10,015 nt of DNA from Pseudomonadota bacterium (GTDB lineage: Bacteria; Bdellovibrionota_B; Oligoflexia; Oligoflexales; JAPPIL01), in the NCBI GenBank assembly GCA_028877195.1, contig JAPPIL010000104.1:1-10015 (forward strand). Reading direction: 5' to 3'. The position numbers were made by a program, and so were the translations under genes. Under the pieces are notes generated by a model. That model saw only the letters and a list, made by a program, of their open reading frames with translations, searched no databases and was not told where the DNA came from. Positions 1 through 6,145 of this stretch are shown piece after piece (the first letter of the stretch is position 1; each line of letters starts with the position of its first letter).

Positions 1-74
1 GCATGCCTACTGTATTTGCATAATGCCAACCCAAACTAAAGCCAAAAAAAAAACGCCGAAAACAAGTTTAATAG

Positions 75-84
75 ACCAATTGGT
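75..84. promoter_or_regulatory. Perfect 10-bp palindrome, possible operator
   Basis: ACCAATTGGT reads the same on both strands. The flanks extend the dyad imperfectly (TTTAA with a 3-nt interruption on the left, TTTAAA on the right). It lies just upstream of the small plus-strand gene pair, where a repressor dimer could bind. No matching -35/-10 pair is convincing; a CATAAT at about 17-22 is the only -10-like sequence. Operator function is inference. Confidence 0.25.
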
Positions 85-106
85 TTAAATGAAACATGGG
101 GGTGTG

Positions 107-379
107 ATGCTGTTAGCAGTAAACATAATCTTGATCTTCCTTACAGGCGGTATCTGGGCAGCATTTCTACTCATTTGGCTTGCCATCAAATACTATGAGC
201 AAAAGAAAGAGATCAAACATCTCCGAATGATACTTATGGGGCGAGCTTCAGGACAAGCACCACAGCAACAGCAGCCAGCACATGTTCATTTTCATGCCGC
301 GGCCCAACAGCCCCACCATGGGCAAACAGCACCACAATTGCAATACGTGGAACAGCCACAGTTAAAGAGAATTAAGTAG
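107..379 (+). CDS. Small membrane protein with His/Gln-rich tail, unknown function
   Basis: I do not recognise this 90-residue protein. Residues 1-24 form one strongly hydrophobic stretch with a central TGG (motif NIILIFLTGGIW) and a following LLIWLAIKYY. This is long enough for one membrane span or a tight hairpin. A charged segment (EQKKEIKHLR) follows, then a tail of about 45 residues with a QQQQ run and histidine clusters (HVHFH, PHHG) that could bind a metal. The tail is probably cytoplasmic by the positive-inside rule. The frame is also open from an ATG at 89, but nothing like a ribosome site precedes that. The ATG at 107 has GGGGGTG 4 nt upstream (98-104), close to the Shine-Dalgarno consensus, and starts directly in the hydrophobic segment, so I chose it. 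The next gene follows after 27 nt with its own strong ribosome site, suggesting one transcript. It could be a small phage- or plasmid-type membrane protein. Confidence 0.55.
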   Translation: MLLAVNIILIFLTGGIWAAFLLIWLAIKYYEQKKEIKHLRMILMGRASGQAPQQQQPAHVHFHAAAQQPHHGQTAPQLQYVEQPQLKRIK

Positions 380-406
380 CAGGTATTACACTATAGGAGG
401 TCTCTT

Positions 407-685
407 ATGAAAAGGTTATTCGTTGCCACATGTTTGGCGTTGATGTTGTTTGGTTTTGATTCAAGCTTCAATTGCGAGATACAAATATCACAATTAGATA
501 TGCAATACGCAATGTATGCGGGTGAATTGGGCGAAAAAGGCATGCGCCTATATCAAAAGGACAGACGACAAACACTTCAGAAAATCAAAAAGCAACCTGA
601 AGCAGTAGACCAAGTTTGCAATGAATTCTTCATTAGATGGACTCCCATCTTCAAAAAACTAGAACAGCAAATGCTAAACTTCTAA
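407..685 (+). CDS. Small secreted protein, unknown function
   Basis: A 92-residue protein starting MKRLFVATCLALMLFGF, a typical signal peptide: K2 and R3, then a hydrophobic core to about residue 17. Cleavage is probably near residues 18-22. There is no convincing lipobox, because C23 is preceded by SFN. The mature part of about 70 residues is polar and probably helical (QKDRRQTLQKIKKQPEAVDQV). Its two cysteines, C23 and C71, could form a disulfide after export. The start is well supported by AGGAGG at 395-400 with 6-nt spacing. It lies 27 nt behind the small membrane-protein gene and converges with the exported methyltransferase-like gene, whose stop is 29 nt away. No terminator hairpin is visible between them. 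I do not recognise the family. Confidence 0.6.
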   Translation: MKRLFVATCLALMLFGFDSSFNCEIQISQLDMQYAMYAGELGEKGMRLYQKDRRQTLQKIKKQPEAVDQVCNEFFIRWTPIFKKLEQQMLNF

Positions 686-714
686 ACGGAGCATCCCACG
701 AAAACACCGATACC

Positions 715-1677
715 TTATTCCATAAACTTTATTTCGACGAGCATATCCGTGCGCCAACTATGGCTGTTGTATTGAACAGCAGGATAGAACTCAATCCAGT
801 CGATGTCTTTTGACAGGTCTTGGGTAGCGTCGCTGATCACCTCTTGGTTTACTGGGTAAGTAACTTCAAACAACAGGTAGCCATCGGGTTTAGCTAAGCG
901 AGTCATCTCGTGGATTGCTTTCTTGATCGTTAAGTAATCAGACTGATATGTGCCTAGCAAACCACCGAACTGAATTACCGCCCCAAAAGAGTCGCTCGGT
1001 AGCGGTGCGTTCATTGAATCACCGAACAGATAGTATGGCAGTCCGTGATAAACACCCTCATGCCCAACAATATCCATGCTGAAAGCTGTAACGCGGTGGG
1101 CACTGATGCTGGATATATCTCTTGCCAGTCGGTAACCACCCGAAGACAGATTGACTGCTGGCGAATCGATTGCGTTGATAAAATTTTCAAAGTCGTAGTT
1201 GTAGTTACTGAAGATATTGCGCATGTAAGAATAAGGGCGCTCAATGTGGAGGAAACGCCCCTTGATCGCACCTCCCTCAAAGATCAACGCCTGTGAAGGG
1301 ACATCCGCACCTGTGTTGCGATGCAAGAACGCTTCGTAGTCGTTAGAATTTTTTCCGACGTAGGCAAGCATACCTTTCATCTTACTATCAGGATACGAAT
1401 AGACCAGTTGCTTATCAGAGATGAACTCAAACGGCAGCCCCTTAATACCAAGATTAGGAGTCTGATAATGCGCCTCCTCTTCTCGCACTGACAAGACAGG
1501 TTGTGAGAGATTTTCTAGCCAAGGAAATTTGCTCATCAGGATGTCCAACCGCTTTTGTTGACCATCGATTGTGAGTTTGCCGTTAGTGAGCAAGTTGCTA
1601 AACCGTGCAGGGTAAGTAGTCGCAAGCACTTGCTGGGATAATATCAGCGCGAGTGCTATGGTTGTTGTTTTTATCAT
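715..1677 (-). CDS. Exported SAM-methyltransferase-like protein
   Basis: A 320-residue protein with a signal peptide (MIKTTTIALALILSQQVLA, likely cut after A19). A region of unknown function covers about 20-165, then a class I methyltransferase-like domain about 165-320. Visible landmarks are a motif I-like loop at 174-183 (AVNLSSGGYR), a strand ending in an acidic residue at 196-203 (VTAFSMDI, D202), GDSMNAPLPSDSFGAVI at 219-235 (the usual motif preceding strand 4), and EMTRLAKPDGYLLFE at 257-271 (the helix-loop-strand usually written RxLKPGG). Motif I has lost the normal acidic GxGxG pattern, so SAM binding is doubtful, and SAM is not expected in the periplasm. It may be a pseudoenzyme or bind another ligand. 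The mature protein has no cysteine. It is the last gene of a four-gene block, 9 nt after P3, with only a weak ribosome site (GATGAGA), so translational coupling is likely. The fold call rests on motif order only. Confidence 0.7.
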   Translation of the reverse strand: MIKTTTIALALILSQQVLATTYPARFSNLLTNGKLTIDGQQKRLDILMSKFPWLENLSQPVLSVREEEAHYQTPNLGIKGLPFEFISDKQLVYSYPDSKMKGMLAYVGKNSNDYEAFLHRNTGADVPSQALIFEGGAIKGRFLHIERPYSYMRNIFSNYNYDFENFINAIDSPAVNLSSGGYRLARDISSISAHRVTAFSMDIVGHEGVYHGLPYYLFGDSMNAPLPSDSFGAVIQFGGLLGTYQSDYLTIKKAIHEMTRLAKPDGYLLFEVTYPVNQEVISDATQDLSKDIDWIEFYPAVQYNSHSWRTDMLVEIKFME

Positions 1678-1686
1678 GTTCTCATC

Positions 1687-3108
1687 TCATCTCTGGTTAT
1701 ACTGTTCTGCTCGGCTTAACAACTCAACATGCCGATCAACGCTGATCGGGTGATGTGGGTTGATCGCATCAAGGCTATGGTGATAACGACGCAATAGGAA
1801 AGTCAATGAACCTTTTTCCGCAATCAAAGCATTCCAAGCACTGATGTCCTCTCCTTCCGCGTCGACGAAACCATGTCTACTAACTGGGTTGGCAACGATA
1901 ATCGCATCTCTCGTCGCATAGGTCATGCGTTCTATCTCATCCAAACTGAATCCAAGCCTTACCAGTTGTGCGATCTGAAACATACTCGCAGGTTCATCTT
2001 TAGCGTTGAGCAAAGCGATAACACGAGCTTCGATGTTTTCCCATTCAGCACTCATCTCAGCGGCGATGTAAGTGGTAACGGGATAAGCGGAATCAGCCAA
2101 CTGATAGATGCTAGGAATAGAATTATTGACAATCATCGGTTCGGAAAGCAGGTCAACCAGCAGTGCCATATCCAGACCAAGCACTGTGTCTGAATCTGCA
2201 TCAGGCACAACCTTTTGGCTAATCAGGGCATCAGCAGCTTCTAAATTCATGGTGTCCACTTGGCTCTGACTATACCCACGTGCCAGCAAAATTTCGCGCA
2301 TCCCGTCTGACAACGGTAATTTCCGCACATGGTTGGCACGCAAAATATACGCTCCGATGTCAGCATAGTTATAGACGCGATCGTGCGGAACATAAAATTC
2401 CGACTGCTCATTATCGCTGAAACCAATGCTAAACATGCTCTTGGCTTGGTCGCGCTGGAGCATCAAATCCTGTATCGGCACATCCTTGTCGATCGCCTCC
2501 CAAAGCATTGAATGCCCTATAGCAAAACGAAACAAATGTTGAATTGACGGTTGCTGACCTTGTAACTGTAAGGCTTGAGCAACCAGAGCAAATGTTACGA
2601 CAAACGCCCGTAAGTGGCTGTTTGCATCCAGTTCCTCTAGAAGTTGCTCTTCGGTCATCTTTGGATAGTATTCGTTAACCCAAGCGTCCAAAGTTTCTTG
2701 TTTGATCTCTGGCTCAGCAGTTTCAATGTCTATCCCCTGCTGTTGAAAGTAAGCGTGGACAGTGGGAATACTAGTGCGACCAAGTGAAAAATCGATCCGA
2801 AACAGCGGGCTATTGGCTATATTTAAAATGTCTGCTTTGCTGACAATCTCGCGTAAGTATTTTATTTCTCCAGACTTGGCATAACTGTTAGCAGTAATAA
2901 GTAACGCCAACAAAACCATGATAACTGGCTTTGTTGAATAACTACGCCTCCAGTTGGCAAGTAATATGCGGTCAAATATGACTGCCCAGAAAGACTGTTT
3001 GTTGCAGGGGGAAGTATCCCCCGTGCCCCCCCTCCTAGACCACTTGCTAAACAAACGTAAGCCATTGCCTAAATGGTTATCCAACAAAATCATGCTTAAT
3101 CTACTCAT
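1687..3108 (-). CDS. Exported helical paralog P3, carrying an in-frame MITE insertion
   Basis: Third member of the tandem family, 473 residues as read. Residues 7-60 are encoded by an inserted 165-bp element. The normal signal-peptide core (MVLLALLITANSYA) then begins at M64 with likely cleavage after about residue 77. Family blocks are YADIGAYILRANHV at 248-261 and GLDMALLVDLLSEP at 311-324, then EPASMFQIAQL at 372-382, DAIIVAN at 401-407 and NALIAEKGSLTFLL at 426-439. P3 is the most diverged of the three. The start at 3108 overlaps the P2 stop (ATGA) and has AGGAGA 6 nt upstream, so it is the native start. The internal ATG at 2919 has no ribosome site at a usable distance; GGAGG lies about 23 nt away. 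Either translation runs through the element, giving a 60-odd-residue leader before the hydrophobic core, or export is impaired. The mature part has no cysteine. Function is unknown. Confidence 0.7.
   Translation of the reverse strand: MSRLSMILLDNHLGNGLRLFSKWSRRGGTGDTSPCNKQSFWAVIFDRILLANWRRSYSTKPVIMVLLALLITANSYAKSGEIKYLREIVSKADILNIANSPLFRIDFSLGRTSIPTVHAYFQQQGIDIETAEPEIKQETLDAWVNEYYPKMTEEQLLEELDANSHLRAFVVTFALVAQALQLQGQQPSIQHLFRFAIGHSMLWEAIDKDVPIQDLMLQRDQAKSMFSIGFSDNEQSEFYVPHDRVYNYADIGAYILRANHVRKLPLSDGMREILLARGYSQSQVDTMNLEAADALISQKVVPDADSDTVLGLDMALLVDLLSEPMIVNNSIPSIYQLADSAYPVTTYIAAEMSAEWENIEARVIALLNAKDEPASMFQIAQLVRLGFSLDEIERMTYATRDAIIVANPVSRHGFVDAEGEDISAWNALIAEKGSLTFLLRRYHHSLDAINPHHPISVDRHVELLSRAEQYNQR
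2918..2926. repeat. Target-site duplication, left copy (decayed)
   Basis: ATGATAACT directly abuts the left inverted repeat of the inserted element. It matches ATGCTTAAT (3092-3100) at the other end in 6 of 9 positions. Nine base pairs is the duplication length known for IS903. Confidence 0.45.
2927..3091. mobile_element. 165-bp MITE with IS903-like ends, inserted inside P3
   Basis: The element begins GGCTTTGTTGAATAA (2927-2941) and ends TTATCCAACAAAATC (3077-3091). The two ends are inverted repeats matching in 12 of 15 positions. From memory, the left 15 nt equal the start of the IS903 terminal repeat (IS5 family). Decayed 9-bp duplications flank it. It encodes no transposase and so would need one in trans. 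Inside are a GGGGGA/TCCCCC hairpin (3007-3022) and a C7 run. At 165 bp plus the 9-bp duplication it adds exactly 58 codons to P3 without a stop. A diverged copy of its first 80 bp lies at 9863-9944. Confidence 0.7.
3007..3022. repeat. Short G/C hairpin inside the MITE
   Basis: GGGGGA and TCCCCC pair across the 4-nt loop AGTA. It sits directly after the GTTTGTTGCA stretch shared with the second element copy, and a C7 run follows at 3026-3032. No T-tract follows on either strand, so it is not a typical terminator. It is read as codons of P3. Confidence 0.5.
3092..3100. repeat. Target-site duplication, right copy (decayed)
   Basis: ATGCTTAAT abuts the right inverted repeat of the element and partners ATGATAACT at 2918-2926 (6 of 9 identical). 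Either copy, kept alone, rejoins P3 in frame as MSR-(LSM or VIM)-VLLALLITA. Confidence 0.45.
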
Positions 3109-4523
3109 TGAACATCTCCTACTTTTTGTGCGAGGTTTTGGGGTATGTCATGAGGCTTGCGGCGAGGATAGAAGTGCTCGGCAATGCTATCGATGTCATA
3201 GCCGAGATCCAACAAGACAAGCGTCAACTGTCCCTTCGTAGCGATAAGCTCGTTCAATGACTCTATCGTGTGTTCTTTATCGACAGCATAACGAAGCTCG
3301 TTGAACACCGTTTCTTTATCCTTGTGATTAGAGATGATGATCGCGTCCATCGTCTCATACTCAAGGTCGGCGATGTCAGGGATAGTAAAATTCTTATGGC
3401 GCATTTGTAAAACTTGAAACAAGCTGGCTGGGCGATCGGGGTGGCGCAATAGAGAGACTAGTTCATCCATCGTTATCTCAAGGTATTCCAACTCTTTTTC
3501 TAAAAACTTTTTGAAATAGTCATACTGATGTTGGTCGAAGAATATTCTTGGAGTTACGGTCATCGGATGAATTGAACCAGGCTCGCTTATCAGGTCGATT
3601 ACGACCGCATAATCCAGTTCACCGACGAGGTTAGGGTTACTCCCCATGATTGGATTGCCAGCTAACACAAAGTCAGCGATTATGCGAGGAAGATTGCTTG
3701 GCATCATATCTGGAATCGCCTCGTCCGTGATGCCGATACTGGTTAAGAACTGACGCTCTGAATCGTTGATCGCTTTCGGCGTAACATGGTTCGTGCGGCG
3801 CAGGTAATCACCAAGAGTTCCCCCCAAGATATTGCCGCGTGCATCTCTGATCGCAAAACTTATCGCTGAATTGGATTCAGTTGATTGACCTTCAGGGACT
3901 CTATCAGCATAAGCATCGGAGTAGTGAATATCAAATTTAAGCATCTGTATTTCGGCGATGTCGTCGGTTATCTCTTCAAGATTTTTGTCTGGATTGTCTA
4001 TCGCTGGGAAAATCAACGTCAAGCCGCCAGATGTCATGACACCTGTCTGGCTTATGCCTGCCAAAAACTGTGCGGGACTTACGCCAGGCTCGTTTTGTTT
4101 GAGCCATTCCGTAAGCTCTTCCGAAGTCGAGATGCCAAGAGCTTGTGTCAATGCCCCTAAATAGCTAGAGGCAAGAAAAGCGGCAGTCATCACGCCCGCC
4201 CGCAGCATTGGGCTTTTTGTCAATGCCTGTTCAATTTCAAAATCCTGCAGTTCCGAGTTGATAAACATCGTGCGATATAGTTCCGCGATCTCATCTTCAC
4301 TCATGCCTTCAGCGAGTTTTTCTTGCTTGTAATCCTTAAAAAGAGGAAAGCCAAACGCCTCTGCAAAGCCTGCTCGAACTTGAGGAGACTGCACGATAGC
4401 CAAGGCTCTATTTGTCAAAGCAGTTGCTTTACCGCTGATGATCTCCTGCACATAGCGCGGAGTCGTGTTAGCAAGGGCGGTGCTTGCTAAGGTGATTGCT
4501 GACAAAAATACGAGTAACTTCAT
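3105..4523 (-). CDS. Exported helical paralog P2, unknown function
   Basis: A 472-residue protein with a clear signal peptide (MKLLVFLSAITLASTALA, cut after A18). It is closely related to P1 throughout: TPRYVQEII at 21-29, EGMSEDEIAELYRTMFINSEL at 72-92 (key EGMSE and MFINSEL), GTLGDYLRRTNHV at 235-247, ELDYAVVIDLISEPG at 302-316, SLLRHPDRPASLFQVLQM at 357-374, DAIIISN at 393-399 and LIATKGQLTLVLLDLGYDID at 426-445. Predicted content is almost entirely helical. There is no cysteine and no catalytic signature that I recognise. The start is supported by AGGAG at 4529-4533, 5 nt upstream. It follows P1 by 21 nt and overlaps the start of P3 by 4 nt (ATGA), so P2 and P3 are probably translationally coupled. 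It acts outside the cytoplasm, in the periplasm or beyond. Confidence 0.75.
   Translation of the reverse strand: MKLLVFLSAITLASTALANTTPRYVQEIISGKATALTNRALAIVQSPQVRAGFAEAFGFPLFKDYKQEKLAEGMSEDEIAELYRTMFINSELQDFEIEQALTKSPMLRAGVMTAAFLASSYLGALTQALGISTSEELTEWLKQNEPGVSPAQFLAGISQTGVMTSGGLTLIFPAIDNPDKNLEEITDDIAEIQMLKFDIHYSDAYADRVPEGQSTESNSAISFAIRDARGNILGGTLGDYLRRTNHVTPKAINDSERQFLTSIGITDEAIPDMMPSNLPRIIADFVLAGNPIMGSNPNLVGELDYAVVIDLISEPGSIHPMTVTPRIFFDQHQYDYFKKFLEKELEYLEITMDELVSLLRHPDRPASLFQVLQMRHKNFTIPDIADLEYETMDAIIISNHKDKETVFNELRYAVDKEHTIESLNELIATKGQLTLVLLDLGYDIDSIAEHFYPRRKPHDIPQNLAQKVGDVQ
3115..3120 (-). promoter_or_regulatory. Ribosome binding site of P3
   Basis: AGGAGA on the minus strand, 6 nt before the ATG at 3108 and inside the end of P2. 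It fixes the original start of P3 upstream of the inserted element. Confidence 0.65.
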
Positions 4524-4544
4524 CTTTGCTCCTCTACGCGTGCG

Positions 4545-5996
4545 TTATTGAAAAAACGTATAGTCATAATAGTGTGGTTGAATATCTTCTAGCTCATAGC
4601 CTTCATCCAGCAAGGCAAAGACAAACTGACCTTTGGTGCGGGTCAATTTGTTGATGCCCGCGAGTGTCAGTTTGCGGTCAAGAATTTCACTGAATATATC
4701 AAGAAACTCTTGCCTTACAGTGCTATCAGTCATAAGAATTGCATCCCTAGCCCCATGCTCAAGAAGCCTGATGTCAGCGATGCTATAGTCCCGATGTTGG
4801 AGTTGTAGCACCTGCACCAGACTGGCAGGACGTTGCGGATGACGCAATAGCGACACGAGGTCGGCCATATTCATTCCAAGATAGTCAAGCTCATGTTCTA
4901 ATAAATCTTTTACATGCTCATATTCCTGCACATCAGTAGCGATCGCGGAGGTGTAAACGGCTGGTGATAGTGTGCCCACCTCATAAATAAGATCAATAAT
5001 TACGGCATAGTCTAGTTCCGTAATTTGATTAGCATCATCATCAGCGTTGCCGATAGTCGTGAGAATTTTGTTGGCTTGCCCGCGGCTTACACCAGTGTCA
5101 GTAGCTAGGTAGTTTTGAGCGTTGGCTACCAGCGTTGTGAAGCCATCGGGGGTCATTGCTATCATCGCATCGCTGAGACCAAGACGGCGGAAGTCTTGCT
5201 TTTCTTTAGCTTTAGGCGAGGGATGATGGAGGTGATTGATGCGTAACAAAAACTCACCTAACGTTCCTTTGATGGCGATGTCTAGGTTTTGCGCAGTTAC
5301 GAAAGCGGTGAATGCTTCCGCTAAACTGGTCTCCAACTCCATGAGTTCAATATGATCCCTAAGTTTCTCGGAATAGAGGAGCGGGGCATCCAGTTCCGCT
5401 AACGATGCCGTAGTTTCTATCACCTCATGTGCGGTTAAATCAGGAGTGTCAATGGCTTTGAACATCAATGCCAATCCCTCACTCGTTTGGGCGGCGCTGG
5501 TAAATGCCGCACTCACAAGCATTACGTCATCGTAGTTGTTGTCATACTCTTCCATCAGGAGTAGCAATTGGCTGTATGCGACCGTAGCCAGGGTGGTGGT
5601 GGCGATGATGTCAGCTCGCAGGTTAGGATTGTTGGTGAGCGCCTGCTCAAGTTCATATTCACTCAACTCGGAGTTGATAAACATCACCTCGTAAAGCCCT
5701 CGTGCTTCTTCTTCAGACATGCCTTCCGTCGCTTTGGCGGTGAGATATTCGCTGATGCTGGGGAAACCTAGCTCACGTGCGTATCTGAAGCGGTAATCAA
5801 CAGAGTCAAGCAACACTCTGGCATGGGTGGCGATCGGGTGCTTGAATTGGATAATTTCTTTAACATATTGAGGGGTTGGCTGCCTTGCGGCGATGGCCGT
5901 GCTAGCGGTTAGCAACGCAAAAAACAGTGTGAAACTACAAACTTGCCATCCTGTCCAAGTTGCGCGATTTTTTGTGAAAGTATTGCTTGTCGCCAT
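4545..5996 (-). CDS. Exported helical paralog P1, unknown function
   Basis: First of the three tandem paralogs, 483 residues from the ATG at 5996. The frame is open to an ATG at 6083, but no ribosome site precedes that. The ATG at 5996 has GGGA about 7 nt upstream and gives a normal signal peptide: a polar start, a core of CSFTLFFALLTASTAIA at 20-36, and a cut near A36. Family blocks are TPQYVKEII at 41-49, EGMSEEEARGLYEVMFINSEL at 91-111 (key EGMSE and MFINSEL), GTLGEFLLRINHL at 244-256, ELDYAVIIDLIYEVG at 327-341, SLLRHPQRPASLVQVLQL at 382-399 and TKGQFVFALLDEGYELED at 454-471. The only cysteine lies in the signal peptide. The protein is alanine- and leucine-rich, hence probably helical. 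It lies 149 bp downstream of mnmG with no terminator between, so it may be expressed from its own promoter in that AT-rich gap or by read-through. No known family was recognised. Confidence 0.72.
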   Translation of the reverse strand: MATSNTFTKNRATWTGWQVCSFTLFFALLTASTAIAARQPTPQYVKEIIQFKHPIATHARVLLDSVDYRFRYARELGFPSISEYLTAKATEGMSEEEARGLYEVMFINSELSEYELEQALTNNPNLRADIIATTTLATVAYSQLLLLMEEYDNNYDDVMLVSAAFTSAAQTSEGLALMFKAIDTPDLTAHEVIETTASLAELDAPLLYSEKLRDHIELMELETSLAEAFTAFVTAQNLDIAIKGTLGEFLLRINHLHHPSPKAKEKQDFRRLGLSDAMIAMTPDGFTTLVANAQNYLATDTGVSRGQANKILTTIGNADDDANQITELDYAVIIDLIYEVGTLSPAVYTSAIATDVQEYEHVKDLLEHELDYLGMNMADLVSLLRHPQRPASLVQVLQLQHRDYSIADIRLLEHGARDAILMTDSTVRQEFLDIFSEILDRKLTLAGINKLTRTKGQFVFALLDEGYELEDIQPHYYDYTFFQ

Positions 5997-6093
5997 GCTT
6001 TTCCCAGACTTGTTTAATAATTTAAATACATTGCTGTTAATTAGATCGTAGGATTTAAATAAAAAAACTAAATACTGTCGCATGAGGAGGCAC

Positions 6094-6120
6094 TGTATAG
6101 ATTATTTTTTTTAATATCAA
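6094..6120 (-). promoter_or_regulatory. Possible promoter of the P1-P2-P3-methyltransferase block
   Basis: In the AT-rich 149-bp gap after mnmG, the minus strand reads TTGATA (6115-6120), 15 nt, then TATACA (6094-6099). Spacing is shorter than the usual 17 nt, though a shifted -35 (TATTGA) restores it. This is the best sigma-70-like candidate in the gap and it is weak. The rest of the gap holds an A/T-rich tract and no clear hairpin. Confidence 0.25.
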
Positions 6121-6145
6121 TAATTAGTAATGAAATAAGTAAAAC

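Noticed and set aside
8..22. Sequence ending TTTGCATAA at the left edge as another element terminus
   Set aside because: Only about 9 of 15 positions match the element end, which is close to chance.
107..379. Small membrane protein as a T4 Imm-type superinfection immunity protein
   Set aside because: The GG...W...LIW pattern is only loosely similar; the second membrane span and the rest of that domain are missing.
1011..1296. Open frames on both strands inside the methyltransferase-like gene
   Set aside because: They are shadows of the real frame, with no ribosome site and low-complexity composition.
2954..3241. Plus-strand open frame of 95 codons across the MITE and the end of P2
   Set aside because: It is antisense to P2 and P3, has no ribosome site and shows no transposase motif. 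It is not evidence for a transposase in the element.
3885..4164. Plus-strand frames inside P2
   Set aside because: Antisense to a gene with strong family conservation and a good start. No initiation signals.
4939..4946. GCGATCGC octamer, the HIP1 repeat typical of many cyanobacteria
   Set aside because: I noticed only this copy in 10 kb, so it does not indicate a cyanobacterium.
5997..6083. 29-codon N-terminal extension of P1 to the ATG at 6083
   Set aside because: No ribosome site there; it would place a long leader before a normal signal peptide. The ATG at 5996 fits better.
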